The notes under the pieces are model-generated. The model saw only the letters and a program-made list of their open reading frames with translations. It searched no databases and had not been told where the DNA came from. Positions 7,941 through 16,355 of a stretch of 33,211 nt of DNA are shown piece by piece. Position numbers and translations under genes: made by a program. The first letter of the stretch is position 1. Every line of letters starts with the position of its first letter. This DNA comes from Thalassovita sp. (GTDB lineage Bacteria; Pseudomonadota; Alphaproteobacteria; Rhodobacterales; Rhodobacteraceae). The stretch lies in NCBI GenBank assembly GCA_029212905.1, contig JARGPB010000028.1, positions 1 to 33,211 of the forward strand, read 5' to 3'.

Positions 7941-10900
7941 TCACACCTCCTCGACGTCCAGAACACCGTTCAAACCTTTGATGGCCCCCTTGATCTGCGG
8001 ATTAACCGGGAATTCCTCGCCCGAGTCGATCTCGACCTCGCCGGGCAATTCTGGGTGGATCAAACAGAAGGACACAGGCCCCCGCCCGACCCCCTTGGCC
8101 GATTGGCGCGCGCCTTCCAGGACGTTGGCGACGCTTTGCACCACGGCCAGATCCTCGATCAGGATTTTCAGGCCCGAGCTCCCGGCGTCCGCGATGATTG
8201 AATCCATCGTCGCAGCCGACCGGATCGTCGGATCAAACTGGCCCTCATTGAATTTGGCCTCCAGCCCCAGGATCACCCGGTCTGTGGATTCGAACACGGC
8301 GCGGGCGGCGTTCAGCTCTTCTTCTTTGCGGGCGAACATCGCGATTCCCGCCAATTGCCCCGTGCTGTCCGAGATATTCATCCGGAAATACCGGTTCCCC
8401 TTCGAGCTTTTCATCTCGCGGAACCCCGACACCATGACGCCCACCGAAACGCTGGCCACGCCGCGGGCCTCGGCCTCTTCGCGGGCCTCGACGATGGTTT
8501 TGATCTTCTTGCGGCGCAGCGGCGCGGCATAGTCGTCCAGCGGGTGCCCCGACAGGAAAAACCCGATGGCTTTCTGCTCTTCCATCAGCCGGTCAATCGG
8601 CAGCCAGTCATCGACCGGCAGGATGCGCGGCTCTGGCAGGTCATCGCCCGCCTCGCCGAACAGCGAAACCTGATTGCTGGCCTTCTGATCGTGGATCGCT
8701 GCCGAATACGCCACCAAGGCGTCCAGCGATTCGAACACGCGGCGGCGGTTAGGGTCCAGCTGATCAAAGGCCCCGGCCCGCGCCAGCATTTCCATCGGGC
8801 GTTTGCCCACACGTTTCAGATCCACCCGGCGGGCAAAATCGAACACCGTCACAAAGGGCTTGTCCACCCCGTCCACCACGCGCCCGTCCACGATCAGTTT
8901 CATCGCCTCCAGGCCGACGTTTTTCAGCGCGCCCAACGCATAGATCAGCCGCCCCTCTTGTACGTCGAACGTCGGGATGGATCGGTTCACGCAGGGCGGC
9001 ACGATCTCGATCTCCAGCCCGCGCCGGACCTCTTCGGCATAGATCGACAGCTTATCCGTCAGGTGAATATCGCAGTTCATCACCCCCGCCATGAATTCGG
9101 CCGGGTGGTTCGCCTTCAGCCAGCCGGTCTGATAGCTGACCACCGCATAGGCCGCCGCGTGCGATTTGTTGAACCCGTAGTTGGCGAATTTCTCCAACAG
9201 GTCAAAAACCTCGCTGGCCTTTTTCGCCGGGACACCATTTTCGCCCGCGCCCTTTTCGAATTTTGGGCGTTCGGCGTCCATCGCCTCTTTGATTTTCTTA
9301 CCCATGGCGCGGCGCAGCAGGTCCGCGCCACCCAGGCTGTACCCCGCCATGACCTGAGCGATCTGCATCACCTGTTCCTGATAAACGATGATGCCCTGCG
9401 TTTCCTCAAGGATATGGTCAATCAGCGGATGGACGGATTCGCGTTCCTTCAGGCCGTTTTTCACCTCGCAATAGGTGGGGATGTTCTCCATCGGGCCAGG
9501 GCGGTACAGCGCCACCAGCGCCACGATATCCTCGATACAGTTGGGTTTCATCCGCCGCAGCGCGTCCATCATGCCGCTGGATTCCACCTGGAACACAGCG
9601 ACCGTTTTCGCGTCCGCATACAGCCGATAGGTCGGCTCATCATCCAGGGGAATCGCCCCGATATCGTCCTCTGCGCCCTCGGGCGGGGTATACAGTTCCG
9701 TGCCATCCGGGCCGATATGCAGATGCCGCCCGTTCTTCTTGATCAGGTCCACCGCGTTCTGAATCACCGTCAGGGTTTTCAGGCCCAAGAAGTCGAATTT
9801 GACCAGCCCGGCCTGTTCCACCCATTTCATGTTGAACTGCGTCGCGGGCATGTCGGATCGCGGATCCTGATACAGCGGCACCAGCCGATCCAGCGGCCGG
9901 TCCCCGATCACCACGCCCGCCGCGTGGGTCGAGGCATTCCTCAACAGCCCCTCGACCTGTTGACCGTATTCCAACAGGCGGTTGACCACCTCTTCGGTGC
10001 GGGCCTCTTCGCGCAGGCGTTCCTCTTGTTTCAGCGCCTCGGCGATGGACACGGGTTTGACACCCTCGACCGGGATCAGCTTGGACAGCCGGTCCACCTG
10101 GCCATAGGGCATCTGCAAAACGCGCCCGATATCGCGCACCGCAGCCTTTGACAGCAGCGCCCCAAAGGTGATGATCTGCCCCACCTTGTCGCGGCCGTAT
10201 TTCTGCTGCACGTATTTGATCACCTCTTCGCGGCGATCCATGCAAAAATCGATGTCAAAGTCAGGCATCGACACACGTTCCGGGTTCAGGAAACGTTCGA
10301 ACAGCAGGCTGTATCTCAGCGGGTCCAGATCGGTAATCGTCAGCGCATAGGCCACCAGGCTCCCCGCCCCCGAGCCCCGCCCAGGCCCCACCGGAATTCC
10401 CTGGTCCTTGCCCCATTTGATAAAGTCCGCAACGATCAGAAAGTACCCGGGGAACCCCATACCCTCGATGATATCCAGCTCGAAATCCAGCCGTTTCTGG
10501 TAATCCTCGACGCTGGCCGCATGGGGGATCACCGCCAGACGATCCTTCAGCCCCTCATTGGCCTGACGGCGCAGCTCGACCACCTCGTCGTCAGCGAATT
10601 TCGGCAGGATCGGATCGCGCCGGTAGGTCATGAACGCACATCGACGTGCGATTTCCACCGTATTTTCAATAGCTTCGGGCAGGTCCGCAAACAGCGCCAC
10701 CATCTCTTGCTGCGATTTGAAATAATGCTGAGGGGTCAGGCGACGGCGGTTTTCCTGCTGATCCACATAGGCCCCTTCGGCGATACAGATCAGCGCGTCA
10801 TGCGCCTCGTACATATCGGCCTTGGGGAAATACACGTCATTCGTCGCCACCAGCGGCAGACCCATATCATAGGCCATCTCGATAAATCCGCGCTCGGTCA

Positions 10901-11468
10901 CGCGCTCGGCCTCGGGCAGGCCGTTCTCGCCGGGGTGGCGCTGCAATTCTACATAGCACCGCTGCGGATACATCGCCGCCAGACGGCGCAGCATCTTTTC
11001 GGCCGCCCCGCGATGCCCCGCCTGCAATTCCATCCCGACCGGGCCCAGCGCGCCCCCCGTCAGACAGATCAACCCCGCCGAGAACTCCTCCAGCTCGTCA
11101 AACGTCACCTGAGGCTCCGCCCCGTCCTTGGTCGTATACAGGCAGCTGGACAGGCGCATCAGGTTTTCATACCCGGTCTCGTCCTGCGCCAGCAACACCA
11201 CCGCCGCGGGGGGCTTTTGTTTCGCGCCCGGCTCGGGGCTGTGCCAGCACAGATCGACCTGACAGCCCATGATCGGCTGCACCCCCGCCCCGCTGGCCGT
11301 CACCGAAAACTCCAGCGCCGAAAACATGGCATTCGTGTCCGTCACCGCCACCGCAGGCATATCCATGCCCTCGCAGATGCCAGGCAGCTTCTTCAGCCGC
11401 ACGGCCCCTTCCAGCAGGGAATATTCCGTGTGAACGCGCAGATGGATGAATCGAGGGCTATCAGTCAT
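7941..11468 (-). CDS. dnaE: DNA polymerase III alpha subunit
   Basis: The replicative polymerase catalytic subunit. The 1175-residue length is the normal DnaE1 size. It opens with a PHP domain (RVHTEYSLLEGAVRL, about 11-25). The palm holds the catalytic acids in MPDFDIDFCMDRREE and the third Asp in LVKFDFLGLKTLT. The middle carries the GPGRGSGAGSLVAYAL and GYNFNKSHA-like (FANYGFNKSHAAAYA) motifs, and the C-terminal part an OB-fold region. AGGAT lies 7 nt before the ATG at 11468. No truncation or frameshift was seen. It is divergent from xdhA across a 237-base gap. Confidence 0.97.
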   Translation of the reverse strand: MTDSPRFIHLRVHTEYSLLEGAVRLKKLPGICEGMDMPAVAVTDTNAMFSALEFSVTASGAGVQPIMGCQVDLCWHSPEPGAKQKPPAAVVLLAQDETGYENLMRLSSCLYTTKDGAEPQVTFDELEEFSAGLICLTGGALGPVGMELQAGHRGAAEKMLRRLAAMYPQRCYVELQRHPGENGLPEAERVTERGFIEMAYDMGLPLVATNDVYFPKADMYEAHDALICIAEGAYVDQQENRRRLTPQHYFKSQQEMVALFADLPEAIENTVEIARRCAFMTYRRDPILPKFADDEVVELRRQANEGLKDRLAVIPHAASVEDYQKRLDFELDIIEGMGFPGYFLIVADFIKWGKDQGIPVGPGRGSGAGSLVAYALTITDLDPLRYSLLFERFLNPERVSMPDFDIDFCMDRREEVIKYVQQKYGRDKVGQIITFGALLSKAAVRDIGRVLQMPYGQVDRLSKLIPVEGVKPVSIAEALKQEERLREEARTEEVVNRLLEYGQQVEGLLRNASTHAAGVVIGDRPLDRLVPLYQDPRSDMPATQFNMKWVEQAGLVKFDFLGLKTLTVIQNAVDLIKKNGRHLHIGPDGTELYTPPEGAEDDIGAIPLDDEPTYRLYADAKTVAVFQVESSGMMDALRRMKPNCIEDIVALVALYRPGPMENIPTYCEVKNGLKERESVHPLIDHILEETQGIIVYQEQVMQIAQVMAGYSLGGADLLRRAMGKKIKEAMDAERPKFEKGAGENGVPAKKASEVFDLLEKFANYGFNKSHAAAYAVVSYQTGWLKANHPAEFMAGVMNCDIHLTDKLSIYAEEVRRGLEIEIVPPCVNRSIPTFDVQEGRLIYALGALKNVGLEAMKLIVDGRVVDGVDKPFVTVFDFARRVDLKRVGKRPMEMLARAGAFDQLDPNRRRVFESLDALVAYSAAIHDQKASNQVSLFGEAGDDLPEPRILPVDDWLPIDRLMEEQKAIGFFLSGHPLDDYAAPLRRKKIKTIVEAREEAEARGVASVSVGVMVSGFREMKSSKGNRYFRMNISDSTGQLAGIAMFARKEEELNAARAVFESTDRVILGLEAKFNEGQFDPTIRSAATMDSIIADAGSSGLKILIEDLAVVQSVANVLEGARQSAKGVGRGPVSFCLIHPELPGEVEIDSGEEFPVNPQIKGAIKGLNGVLDVEEV

Positions 11469-11705
11469 GCCCGCATCCTATGTCAGCCACGCCCGACCCG
11501 GAAGCGCGAAACGCGCTCAATATATCCGCCCATTTTCCGGGCACTCTGATCCGTGGCGGCTAATTTTCCGTCAGTTTTTCTTGCCAAATGGTAAAATCCG
11601 CGCTTTCCTACCCTCATACAACAGGGAGCCTACCCGTTTTCTACGCCGCATCGAGGACGGGATATAAAGGTCAAACACTCCGGTAAGGCGGCGGGTCTAT
11701 ACATA
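11469..11705. promoter_or_regulatory. Divergent intergenic region between dnaE and xdhA
   Basis: This 237-base gap must carry the promoters of dnaE (-) and the purine operon (+). It is more AT-rich than its neighbours. TATAAA at 11673-11678 is a possible -10 element for xdhA, about 21 bases before the expected transcript body, but I found no good -35 partner. xdhA has no strong Shine-Dalgarno sequence. No palindromic operator or purine riboswitch was recognised. Confidence 0.35.
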
Positions 11706-13100
11706 ATGAATGTCACCTTTCTTCTAAACGGAGAGAGCGTGGAGCTGCGCGATGTCCCCCCGACGGTCACGCTGCTCGACTGGTTGCGCACCGAACGCGA
11801 CCTCACCGGAACCAAAGAAGGCTGTAACGAAGGCGATTGCGGCGCGTGCACGGTGATGGTGCAGGACGCAGACGGCAGCCGCGCTCTCAACGCCTGTATT
11901 CTGTTCCTGCCACAGCTCAACGGCAAATCCATCCGCACAGTCGAGGGCCTCGCCTCCCCCATGGGCGACCTGCATCCCGTGCAACAGGCAATGATCGACC
12001 ACCACGGCAGCCAATGCGGCTTCTGCACGCCTGGGTTCGTCGCCTCGATGGCCACCGCCCACCTGAACGGCGACACCGACCACGCCACCGCTCTGGCCGG
12101 CAATCTGTGCCGCTGCACCGGCTACGCCCCGATCCTGCGCGCCGCCAAAGCGGCCGAGCCTCACCCAGCCCCCGCGCATCTCACCGATTTCATCTTGCCG
12201 GAAATACTCGCGGGGGGCGTGGGGGGCAGCCAGCCCCCCACCGGCGACACGGTGCAGCCCACCTCTGCGGACGAACTGGCCACCTGGTATGCCGCCCATC
12301 CCGATGCCACGCTGATTGCCGGGGCCACCGATGTGGGCCTCTGGGTCACCAAGCAACTGCGCGACCTGCCCCAGATTGCCTTTCTCAACCGCTGCACCGA
12401 CCTGCAACAGATCACCGAGACCGACAGCCATGTCACTCTGGGCGCGGGCGTCACCATCGCCCGCCTGATTCCCCTGATGGACCGTCTGCATCCTTCCTTG
12501 GCGACCATGCTGCGCCGCTATGGGTCCGCCCAGGTACGCGCTGCCGCAACGATTGGCGGCAATATCGCCAATGGCTCGCCTATCGGGGACGGCCCGCCCG
12601 CGCTGATCGCGCTGGATGCCACCGTCACCCTGCGCCACGGCGACACCCGCCGCAGCCTGCCGCTTGCGTCCTTTTTCGTCGACTACGGCAAACAGGATCG
12701 CGCGCCCGGTGAATTTGTCGAATCCCTCAGCTTTGCCAAACAGCCCGACCGGCTGAAATGCTATAAACTATCGAAACGGTTCGATCAGGACATCTCGGCG
12801 GTTTGTGGCTGTTTCAGCATCACTGTTGAAAATGACACCGTCACCAAGGCGATCATCGCGTTCGGAGGCATGGCCGGCACGCCCAAACGCGCCAGCCATG
12901 TAGAGCAGGCCCTGATCGGACAACCCTGGGCCGATGATACGCTGGCCGCCGCCTGGGATGCCTGGACGCAGGACTTCACCCCGATGTCGGATATGCGCGC
13001 CTCGGCCGCCTACCGGCTGGAAACCGCCCGCAACATGCTCAGCCGCTATTTCCTCGAAGACATCGGCGCCGCAACCTCCGTCAAAGAGGTGCAGGCATGA
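11706..13100 (+). CDS. xdhA: Xanthine dehydrogenase small subunit (2Fe-2S and FAD)
   Basis: Carries electrons from the molybdenum subunit to NAD+ during oxidation of hypoxanthine and xanthine to urate. In the 464-residue protein the plant-type 2Fe-2S site is CNEGDCGACTVMV (about 40-52). The second cluster uses QCGFCTPGF and GNLCRCTGYAPI. The FAD domain follows, with LIAGATDVGLWVTKQL (about 200-215) and TIGGNIANGSPIGDGPPAL, and then the C-terminal flavoprotein domain. The linker between the 2Fe-2S and FAD domains (residues 161-179) is encoded by a reversed copy of dispersed repeat family 1. The start has no clear binding site. The stop overlaps the xdhB start (ATGA). Confidence 0.95.
   Translation: MNVTFLLNGESVELRDVPPTVTLLDWLRTERDLTGTKEGCNEGDCGACTVMVQDADGSRALNACILFLPQLNGKSIRTVEGLASPMGDLHPVQQAMIDHHGSQCGFCTPGFVASMATAHLNGDTDHATALAGNLCRCTGYAPILRAAKAAEPHPAPAHLTDFILPEILAGGVGGSQPPTGDTVQPTSADELATWYAAHPDATLIAGATDVGLWVTKQLRDLPQIAFLNRCTDLQQITETDSHVTLGAGVTIARLIPLMDRLHPSLATMLRRYGSAQVRAAATIGGNIANGSPIGDGPPALIALDATVTLRHGDTRRSLPLASFFVDYGKQDRAPGEFVESLSFAKQPDRLKCYKLSKRFDQDISAVCGCFSITVENDTVTKAIIAFGGMAGTPKRASHVEQALIGQPWADDTLAAAWDAWTQDFTPMSDMRASAAYRLETARNMLSRYFLEDIGAATSVKEVQA
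12188..12240 (-). repeat. Repeat family 1, copy 1 (inside xdhA, reversed)
   Basis: On the minus strand this reads a GC hairpin (7-bp stem 12221-12227 with 12233-12239, loop 12228-12232) followed by GAGTATTTCCGGCAAGATGA at the far end. It is the same order and tail as the copy in xdhB. On the plus strand it encodes in-frame xdhA residues 161-179, including LPEILAGGVGG. It lies in the interdomain linker. Confidence 0.75.
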
Positions 13101-15427
13101 GCGTGACAAAATCCCTTCCGCATGATGCCGCCCGCCTGCATGTGACCGGCCAGGCGCGCTATGTTGATGACATCCCTACACCCGCAGGCACGCTGCATCT
13201 GGCCTTTGGTCAAAGCAGCATCGCCGCAGGGCGCATTGCGTCGATGGACCTGACCCATGTGCGCGCAACCCCCGGAGTGGTCGCCGTGCTGACCGCCGAG
13301 GATCTGCCCTTTGCCAACGATGTGTCGCCCTCGGCCCATGACGAACCGCTGCTCAGTGACGGCACGGTTCACTATCTGGGTCAGCCCGTGTTTCTGGTGA
13401 TCGCCACCTCGCATCTGGCGGCCCGTCGCGCCGCCAAACGCGGCGCGCTGTTCTACGAGGAAACCACCCCCATCCTGACCATTGATCAGGCGATGGAAGC
13501 CGACAGCCGTTTCGAGGAAGGCCCCCGCATCTATACCCGTGGCGACGCGGCCGCAGCCATCGACGCCGCCCCGCGCAGTGTCCAGGGCGTGCTGGAACTG
13601 GGCGGCCAAGAGCATTTCTATCTCGAAGGTCAGGCCGCAGCGGCCCTACCGGGCGAGGACGGCGATATGCTGGTGCACAGCTCCACTCAGCACCCGACCG
13701 AAATCCAGCACAAGGTCGCCGAGGCCCTGGGCGTGCCCATGCATATGGTCCGCGTGGAAACCCGGCGCATGGGGGGCGGATTCGGCGGCAAGGAAAGCCA
13801 GGGCAACGCGCTGGCCTGTTCCTGCGCCATCGCCGCGCGCCTGACCGGCAAGCCATGCAAGATGCGCTATGACCGCGACGACGACATGGTGATCACCGGC
13901 AAACGCCATGATTTCCGCATTTCCTATCGTGCCGGGTTTGACGCGGACGGCCTGATCCAGGGGGTCGAATTCATGCAGATGACGCGCGGCGGCTGGGCGC
14001 AGGACCTGACCCTGCCCGTGGCCGATCGGGCCATGCTGCACGCGGACAATGCCTATTTCCTGCCCAACGTGCGGATCGAGAGCCACCGGCTGAAGACCAA
14101 CACCCAAAGCGCCACCGCCTATCGCGGGTTCGGGGGGCCTCAGGGGATGGTGGGGATCGAACGGGTGATGGATCACATCGCCCATGACCTGGGCCTGGAC
14201 CCGGTCGAGCTGAGGCAGCGAAATTATTATGACGGGATAGGGGGCGCTGCCCCCCGGCCTGCGGCCTCCCCCCGGAGTATTTCGGGCAAGATGAAAGACA
14301 ATTGCACCCCCTACGGTCAGGTGGTCGAGGATTTCGTGCTGCACGAGATGACCGAAGCGCTGTTGGAGAGTTCGGATTATGCTGCGCGCCGCGCCGCTGT
14401 GGCCGAGTGGAATGCGGCCAATCCGGTGCTGAAAAAGGGGTTGGGATTCAGCCCGGTGAAATTCGGGATTTCCTTTACGCTGACGCATCTGAATCAGGCC
14501 GGGGCCCTGGTGCATGTCTATCAGGATGGGTCGATCCATCTGAACCATGGTGGCACCGAGATGGGCCAGGGGCTGTTTCAGAAGGTGGCTCAGGTCGCGG
14601 CCAGCCGGTTCGGTGTGGATATCGGGCTGGTGCGGATCACCGCGACGGATACTGCGAAAGTGCCGAATACCTCGGCGACGGCGGCGTCTTCGGGGACGGA
14701 TTTGAACGGGATGGCGGTGCAGGCCGCCTGTGACACCATACGCGAGCGCATGTCCGCATTCCTGGCCACGTATTTCGACGCCTCGGAGGTTCAGTTCGAC
14801 GGCGGAATCGTGCGGGCGGGAGGGGCTGAGATGTCCTTCGCCGACGCCGCCAAGCTGTGTTACGAGAACCGGATCAGCCTGTCGGCCACCGGGTTTTATA
14901 AGACACCCAAGCTGGCCTGGGACCGTATCAAGGGCGAAGGGCGGCCGTTTTTCTATTTCGCCTATGGTGCTGCCCTGACCGAGGTGGTTGTTGATACGCT
15001 GACCGGCGAAAACCGCATTCTGCGGGCGGATATCTTACATGATGCCGGGGCCTCGTTGAACCCGGCGCTGGATATTGGTCAGGTCGAGGGCGGCTATGTG
15101 CAGGGCGCGGGCTGGCTGACGACCGAAGAGTTGGTCTGGGACGACAAGGGACTGCTGCGGACGCACGCGCCTTCGACCTATAAGATCCCTGCGTTTTCGG
15201 ATCAGCCGGATGTGTTCAACGTCTCTTTGTGGGACGGGCGCAACCAAGAAGAGACGATTTATCGCTCTAAGGCCGTCGGCGAGCCGCCCTTTATGTTGGG
15301 GATTTCGGCCTGGCTGGCGCTGTCTGATGCGGTTTCGGCCTGTGGTGGGGCCTATCCTGCGCTGGATGCCCCAGCCACCGCCGAGCGCCTGCTGACCACG
15401 ATCGGGGCCTTGCGCGATGGGGTTTGA
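13097..15427 (+). CDS. xdhB: Xanthine dehydrogenase large (molybdopterin) subunit
   Basis: Holds the molybdenum cofactor and oxidises hypoxanthine and xanthine. The 776-residue protein has the substrate-site motifs of a true xanthine dehydrogenase: GGGFGGKES (about 228-236, with the conserved Glu), TAYRGFGGPQG with the substrate Arg (about 340-350), the GTEMGQG motif, and the catalytic base Glu729 in VGEPPFMLG. Residues about 382-401 are encoded by dispersed repeat family 1, in frame, between the NYYD and TPYGQ segments. From about 14120 to the end, codons shift from C-ending toward G-ending, reversing the GC skew of the first half. It overlaps xdhA by 4 bases and xdhC by 11. Confidence 0.95.
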   Translation: MSVTKSLPHDAARLHVTGQARYVDDIPTPAGTLHLAFGQSSIAAGRIASMDLTHVRATPGVVAVLTAEDLPFANDVSPSAHDEPLLSDGTVHYLGQPVFLVIATSHLAARRAAKRGALFYEETTPILTIDQAMEADSRFEEGPRIYTRGDAAAAIDAAPRSVQGVLELGGQEHFYLEGQAAAALPGEDGDMLVHSSTQHPTEIQHKVAEALGVPMHMVRVETRRMGGGFGGKESQGNALACSCAIAARLTGKPCKMRYDRDDDMVITGKRHDFRISYRAGFDADGLIQGVEFMQMTRGGWAQDLTLPVADRAMLHADNAYFLPNVRIESHRLKTNTQSATAYRGFGGPQGMVGIERVMDHIAHDLGLDPVELRQRNYYDGIGGAAPRPAASPRSISGKMKDNCTPYGQVVEDFVLHEMTEALLESSDYAARRAAVAEWNAANPVLKKGLGFSPVKFGISFTLTHLNQAGALVHVYQDGSIHLNHGGTEMGQGLFQKVAQVAASRFGVDIGLVRITATDTAKVPNTSATAASSGTDLNGMAVQAACDTIRERMSAFLATYFDASEVQFDGGIVRAGGAEMSFADAAKLCYENRISLSATGFYKTPKLAWDRIKGEGRPFFYFAYGAALTEVVVDTLTGENRILRADILHDAGASLNPALDIGQVEGGYVQGAGWLTTEELVWDDKGLLRTHAPSTYKIPAFSDQPDVFNVSLWDGRNQEETIYRSKAVGEPPFMLGISAWLALSDAVSACGGAYPALDAPATAERLLTTIGALRDGV
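14240..14297 (+). repeat. Repeat family 1, copy 2 (in frame inside xdhB)
   Basis: The order is: GC hairpin (GGGGGC 14240-14245 with GCCCCC 14249-14254, loop GCT), a small GGCC-TGC-GGCC hairpin (14256-14266), a C6 tract (14268-14273) and the tail GGAGTATTTCGGGCAAGATG (14274-14293) plus AAAG. It is read through as xdhB residues 382-401. The tail is shared with the copies at 12188 and 17875. Confidence 0.8.
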
Positions 15428-16355
15428 CCTGGATGCATTGCGCGCGGCCGTGGCCGCCCATGGCCGTGTCACCCGCGTGGTGATCGCCCGGATCGAGGGG
15501 TCCTCCCCCCGCGAGGTTGGCGCCGCGATGCTGCTGTGGGACGGCGGGCAATCGGGCACGATTGGCGGCGGTGCGCTGGAACTGATGGCCACGCAAGAGG
15601 CGCAGAACGCCCGCACCGACCGCCTGTCCACCCATGTTCTGGGGCCGGATCTGGGGCAATGCTGCGGCGGGCGGATCACTCTGCTGCACGAGGTCTATGA
15701 CGCGGGCCGATTGGCTGCGCTTATGGCACACGACGTGATCGCCCGCGCGGTCGATGGATCGCCCATGCCGCTATCTGTCAAACGAGTGTTGTCTCGGGCC
15801 CGCGCACAGGGGGTGCGCCCCCAGTCTCAGCTGCACCAAGGCTGGATGATCGAACCCGTGCATCGCCCTGAAACGCCCCTCTGGATCTGGGGTGCCGGTC
15901 ATGTTGGGCGCGCGCTGGTTGATGTTCTGGCCCCCCTGCCCGATCTGGCGATCACCTGGGTGGACACTGCCCCCCAGCGGTTCCCCGACAAAATTCCCGC
16001 AGGCGTGACCTCGGTCCCCGCCGCGCGGCCCGAAATGCTGGTGCCCCATGCGCCGCCTCGGGCGCGGCACCTGATTCTGACCTATTCTCATGTATTGGAC
16101 CTGGAATTGTGCCATGCTCTGCTAAGCCACGGGTTTGCCAGTTGCGGGCTGATCGGGTCGGCGACGAAATGGGCTCGGTTCAGGACGCGATTGACGGCGC
16201 TTGGTCACTCGATCGCAAGTATTTCGAGCATAAATTGCCCCATCGGGCAGCCCGAGCTGGGCAAACATCCTCAGGCAATTGCGATTGGCGTGGCGGGTGA
16301 GATATTGAATGCAACGGAGCGCAAGATTCCGCAATACAAGGATAAAACCGGGTGA
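15417..16355 (+). CDS. xdhC: Xanthine dehydrogenase accessory protein XdhC
   Basis: Binds and delivers sulfurated molybdenum cofactor to XdhB. The 312-residue protein has the XdhC/CoxI N-terminal domain (IEGSSPREVGAAM, then GTIGGGALE, about 22-55), a QCCGGRITLLHE cysteine motif (about 80-91) and a C-terminal Rossmann-type domain with GAGHVGRALVDVL (about 159-171). The start ATG at 15417 lies 11 bases before the xdhB stop, and its own stop overlaps the GTG start of the ABC ATPase (GTGA, 16352-16355). These overlaps tie cofactor insertion, the enzyme and the importer into one translationally coupled unit. Confidence 0.93.
   Translation: MGFDLDALRAAVAAHGRVTRVVIARIEGSSPREVGAAMLLWDGGQSGTIGGGALELMATQEAQNARTDRLSTHVLGPDLGQCCGGRITLLHEVYDAGRLAALMAHDVIARAVDGSPMPLSVKRVLSRARAQGVRPQSQLHQGWMIEPVHRPETPLWIWGAGHVGRALVDVLAPLPDLAITWVDTAPQRFPDKIPAGVTSVPAARPEMLVPHAPPRARHLILTYSHVLDLELCHALLSHGFASCGLIGSATKWARFRTRLTALGHSIASISSINCPIGQPELGKHPQAIAIGVAGEILNATERKIPQYKDKTG

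Noticed and set aside
8355..10151. Long open frame antisense to dnaE (598 codons)
   Set aside because: Opposite dnaE; low-complexity His/Arg/Gln-rich translation with no recognisable motif.
11698..11703. TATACA just before xdhA as a -10 element
   Set aside because: Transcription would start inside the coding region; TATAAA at 11673 is a better, though still weak, candidate.
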